64,000 bases of DNA from Desarmillaria ectypa (taxonomy: Eukaryota > Basidiomycota > Agaricomycetes > Agaricales > Physalacriaceae). The position numbers and the translations under genes were made by a program. Of the stretch, positions 21,216-33,861 are shown in pieces. Location of the stretch: NCBI GenBank assembly GCA_030407005.1, contig JAUDYN010000004.1, forward strand, positions 2,914,001 through 2,978,000, in the 5' to 3' direction. Every line of letters begins with the position of its first letter. Within the stretch, counting starts at the first letter, position 1. The notes beneath the pieces were generated by a model, which worked only from the letters and a program-made list of their open reading frames with translations, had not been told where the DNA came from and did not search any database.

Positions 21216-23194
21216 CGCGAGAATAATTTATGTAAGGCGAAAGTATCTGTGGGAAAGAACATCGTTTAATTCTTGATTTTCTCAAGTACTTGACCGGTGA
21301 AGTTGAACTCAAAACTCGCTGGTGTTCCACAGAACACGAAATGCGACACGGATGGAAGGTTGATATTCAAGAACGAATCTGCAAGACTGTCCTCGGAAGA
21401 AAGATTAGTTCCTTTTCCGGGTAGTATAAAGGAGGGGCCGCGCCTAGTAAAGGAGAGCGGCCATGTTGAAAAGCAATTATACGCGCATCTCCTCATCAGA
21501 ACCTGTCAAATTCAACGAGCTTAGCGAGTTCCATCGTGGTTTGCTCAAAAATCGAGGCTGTACTCGACGGACGAGAGACTCCGCCGAGAGAGAAAAATAA
21601 AATGAAGCCGAAGATTAGCCTCAGGATGCATTGTAACTTGTTGGCGACCTTTAGCGCTCCAAACGTTAACACAGGCGGACCGGTGGATCGGATAAGTGGT
21701 ACATGTCTTTACTATAAAAGTTGTTATTAATTAAAAGTTCATTGACTTTTAAAAACCTACCTAGATGTCTTTGCTGCGAAATTGTCTCTGACATCAACAA
21801 TTATCGTCAGCTGCTAGATAGTTGTTCGAAGGTTAGAAATTTCAGGTGCTCGACCCACAAGTCAGGCAATCGAGGGCACGGAAGATGATTTCTAAACCTT
21901 AGTCTGGAGAAAGAATTGCCTGGGCAGCGATCAGAATATATAGATCATGGTCAAGAGGTTAGAGGTTAAAAAACCGGTATATGGTCCCAATAAGGAACAC
22001 CGGGTTTCTGTGCCGCCACGAAACATGGCAAAGACCATGGCAATACTGTGCCGCTGTGATATCCACCAGGTATGAATTGGGAACGTCTCACGGGCTTGAT
22101 ACTGCCACGGGGACGAAGGGAGCAAAGGAAAAGGAAAAGGAAAAAACTTGGGTTTTGGACCTCCGGAAGAGTCTCTCAATAGGGTGAAGCCGAGCAGAAT
22201 ATTTGTACTAATATGATTAGACGGGTGAGTCCCAGAGCGTTTTGGGGCGATGTATACCGGTGCCGTTCCGAAAACCTCCAATACCTGATATATGTATTGC
22301 GCTAATCGGGCCTCTAAAAGTGGTAATTGCAACAAGCATGTCAGACGGTCGTCGATGTGTAAGGATTCCCATGTGCTGACTGGGACATAAAGCATGGGCA
22401 TCGGCGAGAAAAATATGAACTTGAAAGCGCCGTAATTCTCGATCATATAGGTCGGGTCGACCCGGGCGGAAACGCTCTACTTGCGCTTTATCCTCGATAC
22501 ACTGACGCCGCCTCGCCACTTGCACGCGGGGGGAGGACTCTGAATTCGTCATTTTTGCCCAGTCCGCACTTGCTGTAATCCGGCGACCCTCTTAGGATGG
22601 ACTCTCCAGTCCTTCAATTGACGGGCTTTCGACAGCCTATTTGTCAGGACGTACACAACAACAGGCAAGATCCTCAGTAAAACGGCTAAGGGTCGCAGGC
22701 ATGAGTAAGGTGAAAGCGGGAAAATAGCGAACAAGGAACGGTGGAAAGAGATGATTGACGCAGGGGCAAAGAAGCAGCAGTCGGCAGGGCATACGTCAGA
22801 CACGTCGGTGCGCGTCGTACTTAAATGCACGAGGGGGGAGAAAAACAAAATTGGTAACCCAACAACGACAGACACAACGATACCTGGTAAAACGCGAAAT
22901 ACAAGCAGACATACCCACACACCATCAATAATCGTACGAATAAGAAATCCATGAAGAACTGAAGGAAGTACGAGCAAAAAAAAGACGATTTTGGAAGAGG
23001 CAGTAATCCCGGCGTGTATTTGTTCATGCTTGGCAGATGAATTTGGGCCGGCCTCGTGCAAATATATGCTCGATGACGCTCAAATCCGAAAAATACCGAA
23101 AAATAGAATAAATACTTTCTGTTGCTGCCCAACGTTCCAAAACTCATTTCCTGCACTTATATGATCTATAGTTTATCGATCCATCAGCTGTGAC
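21216..23194. other. Gene-poor region
   Basis: About 2 kb. Two minus-strand frames of about 170 codons exist (21931-22446 and 22549-23061). The second is strongly hydrophobic. Neither resembles a family I know, and no flanking exons could be joined to them. I do not call them genes. Confidence 0.5.
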
Positions 23195-23480
23195 ATGAAA
23201 GAACGTGCCTTGGTGCTCCTCCGTGATGGCTGGGAGCTCAATGATGTTGTAGAGGCTCTTGGTGTCCATTCCAAAAGCATTGGACGTTGACTCGATAACT
23301 ACGAACGGCACGGCAACGTAATTCCAATCAGATATCCTCAAGGCCGTCCCAGACGACTTTCGACCCTGATTTCGCAGGAGCTTTCATTGCTCATACAATA
23401 ATCTCCCTCCCGCTTCCTTTGTCAGATCGTAGAATGGCTTGCACTGATGCATGATCAGCCGATGGCCTTGTCCATGCTCA
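23195..23480 (+). mobile_element. Decayed transposase fragment (helix-turn-helix N-terminus)
   Basis: The translated frame reads MKERALVLLRDGWELNDVV, then ALGVHSKSIGR, a stop (23288), LDNYERHGNV, QGRPRRLS, a stop (23399), and QIVEWLALMHDQPM before degenerating. This is the DNA-binding N-terminus of Tc1-like transposase fragments that are abundant in mushroom genomes. The stop at 23288 replaces the Trp codon expected before LDNY. The catalytic part could not be followed, and no inverted repeats were found. It is a relic. Confidence 0.65.
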
Positions 23481-24243
23481 GGATATAGGCCACGCTCCCG
23501 GTGCAACGGAAGCTTGGGAGGAAGCAGATTCAAGCGAAATCCTGTTTTGACCTTCAAGGGTGTATTAAACATTTTCGCGATGTCAGAACGAGCTCCTAGA
23601 GCAATAACGAGCTTTTACCATCGTCATTGTCATCACCGTGATGAGACTCGGGCCCGGTTTTCCCATCAGATCCCAGCTGGTCATCAATGCATCATCGGTG
23701 ACGTCAGATGACATGCCAGGCAAAGGAAAAGGTGGATAGAAGAAAATTTACCAGTTTATAGTACAGCACAATAGCGACAGAAAGGTTTTATTTTATTTTT
23801 CGGTATTTTTCGTATTTGTTTATTTTACAAGTCCTTGTTTGGCACCGTAGATAAGGTTTTTCGAAACGTCTGTATGCTCGAGACTTCACGGTTAGCTATT
23901 TGGGCATCTCGACATCAGGAAGGATTGTCGCACCTTGCTCTGAGGTCTTCGCTCTATAAAAACCAACTACGAACACTTCGTCAAAATGCCAGCCTCAGAT
24001 TCTTGAGTACAGCACGGCTATGACGGGTTCCTACGGACATACGTATCAGCCCTGGTCGTTCACTGGTGCCCCGCAACCGAATGATACAGATCATGTACCA
24101 TCGCATCGAACAGGGAACTTTAGCTACGCGTCTATATCGACATCATAGAAGATTTTTGATGTACTAACTTTATGACTACTGCTTGTGAGACTACTGACGA
24201 CCGTTGCTCCCGTTGACTTCCGTATCGAGGTTGACACTCGTTC
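23481..24243. other. Gene-poor region downstream of transposase relic
   Basis: Likely further degraded element sequence. There are AT-rich runs near 23780-23830. The stretch 24019-24150 reads as a plausible short coding piece and could be an upstream exon of the membrane protein gene, but no junction could be proven. Confidence 0.4.
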
Positions 24244-25509
24244 GTGATCATTTACACACCGCCCTTGACACGCTTAGCACAGATCAAAACCGACTGTTAC
24301 TGGGCGCAGCCTTCAGACTGGATTCTCCTCACTTCCCTTCTCCCTAGCAGTAACGTTTGTGACGGAAGACTGTGTCTTCCTACTGCGATAGATCTCTGGA
24401 GCTGGAACTTCATTCCATCCATTATAAGAGCCGCAATGTATGTGCACGTAGACGAATCCCAGCATTCTGGTCCCGTATATGCTCGAGATGAGTTGTAAGT
24501 CAAATTTATTGTGTGGTTAGAGTGGACATTTCTTAACTTCGACAGAAACTTGACTTCATACAACACTGGACAGTCTTTCACGGACGTTTCTGTCGAAATG
24601 CACCGTATCAGTGCTATTGTTGGAGGCTTCGTTGGAGCCATTTGCACTCTTCTTTTTGCACTCCTTTTTTACTTCTTCTGCCGACGGCGCAAGAGACTAC
24701 GAGGGATTGATGTCGTCGAACATGGAATCAAACACGAATCCTTCGATTCATCTTCATCTTATAATGGTCCTCAAGCATCATGGTTTTCGCGGATGCATTC
24801 AAACCTCTCCTTTATGCAAAAGGAGACCACTCCAAGTTCGCGATTGGGTGACGTGGGCACGGGGAAACAGGCCCAGTCACCATTTGCGAGGATATTCCAA
24901 CGTGCGAACATCACCAGCATCTCCCGCCCTGTCCCTGCTACCCGTGGTCCTCTGCCAAACATAAACTCAAAGGAGTCTGTGGATCAAGATCTGCCATTTC
25001 TCGTCATTCCTCCGTCTGCACCTGATCAAAGAGATTTCCTCGTGATCCCGGTCAATGACAGAAACAAGTCCAGTCGAAGGAAGATTCAAATTCCTCCACA
25101 GGCCGTTATCATTGGTCCTTCCTTTATTTCTCGCCAGGAGACAGTGAAAGGGAGCATCTCGGATTGCTCGAGATCATCGAATAGCCTGAAATCAGAGAAA
25201 CTCGATCGATTGCCAAGACTGTCGAAGATTCTTCCTCCGCTTCCCGTTTCCAAAGTCGGATGTTATCCTAGCACAGGTACTCGTCGTCCTCTTCCGGTGC
25301 GTCCGCACTTTACTGAGAGATTCCCACGTAGGGTGGAGAAGCAGGTTACTTTCGCAGGGATTGAGACAATAGAAGATGCCGGTCTACGTCCAATACTGAG
25401 AAGGTACAGCAACTCTGGATCGACCGACTCCCATCAGCCCTCTTTGGGAGATTATTCAGGGCTGCAGGCGGAGCCGCTCATGTGGAAAGAGATAGGAGCT
25501 TCGTGGTGA
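24244..25509 (+). CDS. Single-pass membrane protein, function unknown
   Basis: Exons 24244-24494 and 24546-25509 give 404 residues. The start is uncertain, and an upstream exon with a signal peptide is likely. The short N-terminal part has a few cysteines and sequons (NLTSYNT). It is followed by one transmembrane helix (ISAIVGGFVGAICTLLFALL, then FYFF) with a strong basic stop-transfer CRRRKRLR. The remaining 290 residues are a disordered Ser/Pro/Arg-rich cytoplasmic tail, including PRLSKILPPLPV and TRRPLPVRP. The layout is that of the many fungal cell-surface sensor-like proteins (extracellular domain, helix, long tail). Specific function is unknown. Confidence 0.65.
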
Positions 25510-25682
25510 ACTTCACTTACTTCATAAACACCTGCCCCAGGATAGTAAGGTCAATGGTCCACTTCCGCCACTTTACACTAGTACGGCTTAGTACGGCCAC
25601 ACACGGACCTTTTTATTTGAGATATTTAGGCCACGATTCATTAGAACACTGCACGTTTAATCAGAAACATGAAAGCAGAACC

Positions 25683-27272
<1,590 letters not shown>

Positions 27273-27448
27273 GGTGGTCAAGGAACAGATCGTCAGTGGT
27301 GGAAATTTTTGGAGTTGGACACTGACAGAGATCCGATAAAGCCGATAATCCACGTGATAGAGACGCGACGCGCTGATGACGAAATTTCCCAACGCGCTGT
27401 TGAACTTCGCTGCATCGGATCGGCGTTACGTTCACCCTACCTGCCACC
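27273..27448. promoter_or_regulatory. Divergent LYS12/CDT2 promoter with ACGCG boxes
   Basis: 176 bases between the two start codons. It contains ACGCGACGCG (27363-27372) and another ACGCG (27392-27396), which match the core of the MCB element bound by the MBF/SBF cell-cycle factors. They lie 53-86 bases before the Cdt2-like start. Confidence 0.5.
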
Positions 27449-29218
27449 ATGATTCCAAGCCCAAGCTCTTCGCCGCGACTCATTTTTCAAAACCGAACAA
27501 ATTTCAATGAATCTTGCCGACCCCCAGCGAAACAACAAAAACTTTCCTTCCCGCTACCTACACCCCCCAAATGTAATGGTGGCTTAAAGAGATCCGTGCA
27601 AGAGTCAAGCTGTCCGCGAAACCGGAAAAGAGCGAGGCCACTTGAAGATGGGGATGATGTCTGTCAAGAAGGTGCATTAGCAAATGTTCTGTTTCGCAGG
27701 GAAAGGATTCGTGGGGCCACTCATTCTCGTGGGTATCTCGCGATACATACAGGAAGCAGATCACTCGATGGTGCGTTTGTCTTGGTTGATGTGACGCTCT
27801 CTAACAGGGCGGAATCTAGTATCTACGCAACATATTCTTGAATCGTTTGTCTCATATAACAAACGTGACGTCTACAAGTGTCAGTCCATCGGCATCGATT
27901 ACCATTTGACCCCACCCTATTCGTGTTCATACTCACATGGTTAGCTGGAATATTTTTCTTCTTCTATATTTTGCTTACTGTTTCCGTTTAGCGTCGCGTC
28001 GCGGCGAGTCCTCGCTATTAGCGGTTTCTACAGAACAAGGAACTATTCATATCATAAACACGACTAAGAGAGAGCCTTGGGACCCTGGTAGGCTCTACGT
28101 GTGGCTAGTATATCTTGCTTCCGCTAACTTTCAACTCTTAGAGCCTCTTCGTACGACTATACAGGCCCACGATAATGGCGTATTCGACGTTAAATGGGAC
28201 GGATCTGATACACGCCTTGCTACTGCTTCCGCCGACCAGTCGACTCGGATTCTCTGCCTCTCTACCAACACAGTCCTTCATTCTTTACGTGGCCATACGA
28301 GCACTGTAAAATCCATATCATGGGACCCTTCCAATCCAGATTTGCTGAGTACCGGCGGCAAAGATGGGACCATTTGTTTTTGGGATCTTCGAGTTGGTGA
28401 AGGTCGTATAGATGGCGAGTCACTTTCGCCAGTCTTATCCATTCATGGAGCACATGAAGAACGAGCACCCTTGGAAACGAGCAAGATGCGGCGGAAATCT
28501 ACCCCTTCCACTAAAACGATCACAAATCTGATCTACAGCGACACCTCACCACACAATCTGATCAGCAGCGGCTCTTATAATGGGTCGGTCGTCTATACGG
28601 TATTTCAAAGCCCATAAATTGATCTTTTACCACAGAATTTTGCATTGCTGGGACGTTCGATCGGTAACAAGCTCGAAGAAAAAGATACCTAAATATAAAT
28701 TACAGCAGCCTCTCTTCGTTTCGTCTGAGGATCCTACCAGTTTTCACGGCTCGCGTCGTCCAAGAGGAATAATTAGTCTTGCAGAAGGCTCAGGTCCTAC
28801 GGCTGGACTTCTCTTTGGACTAGGTGCCGATTCTCGTGTACACACATACACCCGGTCATCGCTATTGCCAATGTCCAGCAGTTACGCTCACGAGCGGATG
28901 CAGACAAACTCTTTTTACATTTGTCTAGCTATGTCACCGTGCGGACGCTGGCTTTCCTCTGGGAGTACAGGTCGAGGCAGTGCTTTTTTGTATGATATTC
29001 ATAATGCTTGGCGACCTTTTGCTACAGAAGAAAAAGGCGTCGAGCTGCAGGGCCAGCAAGGGGACGTCGGAGGGGTGGCCTGGTGTAGTGACGGACTAGC
29101 AACTTGCGCCGATGATGGAACTGTCAGAGTGTGGAGGCCTGATGTAGACGCGTATCACCGCTGCCTCGAGCGCCCCGGTGAAGAGAGATGGAATTGGTGT
29201 TGGTCAGCGAAGAATTAA
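27449..29218 (+). CDS. Cdt2/DTL-like WD40 protein (CRL4 substrate receptor)
   Basis: Probable substrate receptor of the Cul4-Ddb1 ubiquitin ligase that destroys replication factors such as Cdt1 in S phase. Exons 27449-27770, 27808-27939, 27992-28087, 28142-28583 and 28636-29218 give 524 residues. A disordered, basic N-terminus of about 100 residues precedes a WD40 propeller. Visible repeats include LAVSTEQGTIHIIN, AHDNGVFDVKWDGSDTRLAT, LRGHTSTVKSISWDP with GGKDGTICFWDLR, HNLISSGSYNG with HCWDVR, CLAMSPCGRWLSSGSTG and TCADDGTVRVWRPD. Two WDxR motifs, typical of Ddb1-binding receptors, are present (WDLR and WDVR). Assignment to Cdt2/DTL rests on order and wording of repeats 1-4. A different Ddb1-associated WD protein cannot be excluded. 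Confidence 0.82.
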
Positions 29219-29304
29219 ATTACCATGTACTTTGATTTGTAGACAACATTTGAGACGGTGTTTAACTTCTGGATTATCGTACAAGCAAAACATCAGAGAC
29301 GGTA

Positions 29305-30492
29305 TTAGTCAGCAATTTCCCAACCAATTTCTTTCCCGGACCAGAACGGCACAACAGCTTCACCATCCAAATAGTAAATTTCCACCACTTTGCTAGTGGT
29401 CTTTTTGATCGTTACTGTTGGCAGACCATCGACGGGTAGCCCATAGAAATTACGACCAAATAGACTGGTGAAACCATCCAGGTTGTCAAGTGCACCAAAA
29501 GATTCTAATTGATGGGCTACTAGAGGCAGCAAAATCGGAGAAGTATAGAGGCCTGCGGCACATCCTTGAGTTGGAGTGCTCGTTGACTTGGTGTGCGGTG
29601 GATGAGGGGCAGAATCCGAGCCCAAGAAGAATCGAGGGTGGCCTGACGTTCATCAGCCGCAGCGCATGCTGAACATAAGCAAATCGCACCTTCTTTGATT
29701 ACTTCGTGTAGTGCCGTACGATCGTCAGGGAACTTTGCGACGGGTTTGCAGAAGTTCCATGACTGCCCGGCCCAATCATCCACGGTTAAGGACAGGTGGT
29801 GGGCCGTGATGGTGCAAGCTACGGTAGGGCCACACGCTTTCACGGCTTCGACTGCGGCCCGTGTGGTAGCATGCTCAAGGACGATGCGTAGTTTTGGAAA
29901 ATTCTTGTGAATTGACACAAGATGGGGCAGAAAATGGGGTTCCGCGTTCAGGACATGAATATTCTATAAAACAATCAGTGACACTACAAAGGATAAACTG
30001 AAGTTATACCTTAGCCGGATCAGAGGGGATTTCACCGTGCAAGTTGAGAACCATGTCCACATCTTGCATTACCTCAAAAATTGGATAATATATTTCGTAT
30101 GACTCAATCCCTCCATCTGAGTTTGTTGTGACGCCCCTCGGATAGGATTTTACACCAACGATACCAGCCTTTTTTGCTTTTCGAATTTCGTCTGGGGTGA
30201 GCTTTGGGGACAGATAAAGTGTCATAAGATATTCGACATGAGGATCAATTTTTTGCAGCTTGGCCTTGTATTCCAATGCTTCATTTGTTGACGTGATAGG
30301 TGGCTTCAAGTTGGGCTAGTATCCATAGGTGATCAAAGAGTGATTGTTGGAAATAGGGAAAAGGAATACCATGACATATGCCACGTTGAATCCTCCTTTT
30401 CGTACATGAGGCGTTACAAGCTGGCAGAATGAACCCTGGCGCAAATGAACGTGGAAATCGGCCGGGGATGGCACAAAAAGAGTCGTAGACAT
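29305..30492 (-). CDS. URA4: Dihydroorotase, class II
   Basis: Zinc enzyme converting carbamoyl-aspartate to dihydroorotate, the third step of pyrimidine synthesis. Exons 30492-30370, 30315-30010, 29963-29690 and 29642-29305 give 346 residues. An in-frame ATG three codons upstream (30501) is an alternative start. Metal ligands are seen: DFHVHLRQG at the N-terminus, the Lys to be carboxylated in VGVKSYPRG, LNLHGE, and the EHATT motif. ITAHHL and LGSDSAPH complete the active site. The C-terminal strand ends in WSGKEIGWEIAD. Length agrees with the 340-365 residues usual for this class. It is divergent from the kinesin gene with 155 bp between starts. Confidence 0.95.
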
Positions 30493-30647
30493 GATTGACA
30501 TCAATCGGCTAGATCGGACCGTGCGCTGCGAGGGAGCGATGAACGATCATGTGATCTCGCGTTGCCGTTTACTTTCAACTCCCGTGACCCAGTTACTATC
30601 AGCCACCGTCCCTTACCCCCTCAACGACCGCCCGTGCATTGCCCACA

Positions 30648-33600
30648 ATGGTCGCCGCAGGCTCCATTACCGTTGCAGGTCAGTATCCATTGCGGCTCTC
30701 GAGCCTTTGGTGCTAAGATACTTACAGTACGCGTACGACCACCAACCTCATGGGAGGCTGGGCGCCTTCCAGAACCTTGCTACGACACTACCATTCGAGG
30801 TGACGGCACGCTCTCTACACCCAAATGTGCCGCAAATACTTCAACTCTACGCGAGGTTGTTCAAATTGTCGACGACCGCATACTCACTTTCGATCCCGAC
30901 GAGAAGGATGGAGCGAAAGCATTTGTTGAGCGAGGATTCACGCCGCCCGGCACGAAACGATACAAAGACAGGCGATTCATGTTTGACAAAGTCTTTGACC
31001 ACGAGGCGCGTCAGCAACACGTCTACGAGGCAACTTCCCAGCCGTTGTTGAAGGGCCTGCTTGATGGATACAATGCTACGGTGTTTGCGTACGGAGTGAG
31101 TGCCCCGCCTTTCTCTCAATAAGCCCAACTAATCATCATGGGCACAAAGGCCACCGGCTGTGGCAAGACACACACCATAAGTGGCACTGAATCGGATCCC
31201 GGTATCATTTACCTTACCATGGCAGACCTCTTCCAACGCATTGAGGATAGACGAGAAGACTCAATCGTAGACGTCTCAGTCACTTTCCTCGAAATCTACA
31301 ATGAGGAGATCCGCGACTTGCTTGCGGAACCGGGTGCACATATGCCACGAGGCGGACTCTCCATTAGGGAGGACAAAGCAGTCAAAGTTGTAGGGCTAAC
31401 GGAGCTGAAACCGGGATCAGCGGAGGAAGTGAAGGAAATTGTGCTATTGGGAAATTCGCGTCGAACTCAGAGTCCTACACATGCCAACGAGACGTCCTCA
31501 CGGTCCCATGCTGTCCTTCAGGTTCATGTCACCCAGTCCCCACGGACGGCCTCGCTGTCAGAGCAGCGGACGGTCGCTACCCTCTCCATCATTGATCTCG
31601 CCGGGAGCGAGCGCGCAGCAGCCACGACCAACATGGGTCAGCGTATGGTGGAAGGAGCAAATATCAACAAATCCCTATTGGCACTTGGCAACTGCATCAA
31701 CGCACTTTGCGAGAGTGGTGGTGGCATGCGCCATGTACCCTACCGCAACAGCAAACTAACGCGTCTCCTTAAGTTTTCCCTTGGCGGCAACTGCAAAACG
31801 GTCATGATCGTCTGCATCGCTCCTACATCTAATCATTTTGATGACACGCACAATACTCTTGTCTACGCCGAACGAGCTACCAAAATCAAAACCAAAGTTG
31901 TCACTCGAAATGTTGTCAATGTCGACAGGCATGTTGGCCGATATGTTGAAGCTATCAATCGGCTCAACATCGAAATCGCGGAGCTCAAAGCCAAACTTGC
32001 TGGTAAGAATAATTCCGAAAACGACATCGTTCGTCGGAAAAAATCAGAGGCGGCGGCTGAAGTGGAGAGAGCGAAGGAGGATATGAGAGTCAAATCTGAG
32101 CGGACAAAAGATTCTATTGTTGAAGGAGCCGCCTGCGCCGGGAAGATATCCATAGCTAATATCAAGCTCGGCGCAATTCGCGCACGATTGTCGGAAATCG
32201 ACATCAGCACCTCCCTATCAGCCAATCTTCAAGCCGAACGCGCACTTTTGCAAACTCTGGCCAATCCAGAGGAACAGGTTATCAAACCAGGCTCCGCGTT
32301 ATCCATCATGATGCAACGATCATCAAACTCCAGGGCCATGTTCGACGCTACTATGCGTGCCGTGTCCGAGAGAAAGTCGGAGAAACTTGACGAAGTTAGC
32401 ATCGAGAACGTTAAGCTTGACGCTATCAGGAGGAAGGCGGAAATGGAAGCCATGAAAGCCCGGGAAGAAAAGAGTGCAATGCAGAATGCGGTTGAGGATA
32501 TGGCACAAATGATGGTCGCACTGATTGGAATGCTGAGCCGTTGTACGGTCGCCATCGGTGATGCTGCCAAAGCTTTGGATGATGCCTCTCAAGATGAATT
32601 GCCCGGCACTTCTTCCCAAATCGCTGGTATGCTGGCAAGCGTCAGGGAGAAAAACGATGATAACTTTACGAAGCTTATTGGACACTCGACGCGTGGCTAT
32701 GGCATGAATTCGCAGAGCAACAGCGCTTTAGACAGTTATAAATCCTATAACGTGTCTTTCACGCATAGAGCCAGCTCGGGTCCCGGAAAACAAATCCATT
32801 CCCGCTCATCTTCTTATGGCGCAAACACTTCCATGTCTGTGTACAGCTCCCTTTCTGCATCACCTCGGCGAAGCCATAGGTCGCCGAGAAAGTCCTTGCG
32901 ATCAAGCTTAGCATCTCAGCCGTATAGGCGCGTCTCGGAAAAAGAAAAGAAGATCGTGAAAGCAGGAAGGAGTGTGCAATGGCGAGATGAAGCTGGTCGC
33001 GGAGACTTAGATGATGGTGGCGCTCGCCTGAACCCAGTCTCGGTCGCTGTCATCCCCCCGAGCCCCAATCCTGTTGTGGATGTTAGTGTTGCTTCCAGTC
33101 CTGGTGTGACAGTACAAGCATCTCCGTCAGTCCGACCTGCGTCACGTTGCGGATCGGAAAGTGAATGGGAAGATGACGAAAAAACAGATGATAGCGTCCA
33201 TCTTTCCATGTCACTTCCTGCGTCAACTCATGATCTCGCACCATCGAAACGCCCATATGTTTGTATTGTCGGCAAGCGACCCCGTGCGAGTCGATTGGAT
33301 CCCGGCTTCCTGAAATCAAAATCAAGAGGCCCGGCACTGGGAAGTCTAGCTGAAGGCGACGAGAGCGATGCTGAACCTGAACACCGAATCTCACAGCCCC
33401 TCGCTCCCAGGAGTCTGAATTCAGAGGAAGATTTTACTGCAGAGGGTAGGAGCCGGTCGGCTTCAGGCGGGAGCCAGAAAGGGAGGGCAGTGTCTGGACG
33501 GCGTTTATCGTCAGCTTCCCGGTCTGTGATATCCACGCCAGGAAAGAGTCGACGACGTTCAAACATCGGCCCGCTACGTGGCGAGAAGGCACGAAGGCGA

Positions 33601-33861
33601 TCAAGTATGATCCCTCAACTTTCGCCACCGAACGGCCATGGGACAAGCCATGGGGAGTCAAGTAAGCCGAGAAGGGTCCTGCTGGGCAGTCCTTCGAAGC
33701 GAGCAAAGAGACTTTCTCTGACCTCCCGAGGCATGCCGGCGCTCAAATTGAGGTCAACGACAAGCTCTAGGTCCTCATCTTCGGCGAATTTATCGGTCAT
33801 GGATGGCAACACGAGCGCAGACATCAGGATGAATAGCTCTTTCCGACCTACATGGCGATGA
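30648..33861 (+). CDS. Kinesin-8 motor (Kip3/Klp5-6/KIF18 type)
   Basis: Plus-end-directed motor that shortens microtubules in the spindle. Exons 30648-30678, 30728-31095 and 31150-33861 give 1036 residues. The motor domain is N-terminal: AVRVRPP, KRYKDRRFMFDKVFD, P-loop GATGCGKTHT (reading across the second intron), switch I NETSSRSHAVLQ, switch II IIDLAGSER and ANINKSLLALGNCINAL. The neck has YAERATKIKTKV, then NVVNVDRHV and YVEAINRLN, a signature of kinesin-8. A coiled coil follows (about residues 430-620). The last 350 residues are a Ser/Arg/Lys-rich disordered tail, as in Kip3, which binds microtubules and carries many candidate CDK sites. The third exon alone encodes 904 codons including the stop. 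Confidence 0.93.

Noticed and set aside
21931..22446. 171-codon frame on the minus strand
   Set aside because: No family resemblance, no clear composition of a coding sequence, and no upstream or downstream exon fits.
22549..23061. 170-codon hydrophobic frame on the minus strand, loosely like Pmp3-type membrane proteolipids
   Set aside because: The resemblance is limited to hydrophobicity and one LPG-like turn. The conserved Pmp3 residues are absent and the second half is not membrane-like.
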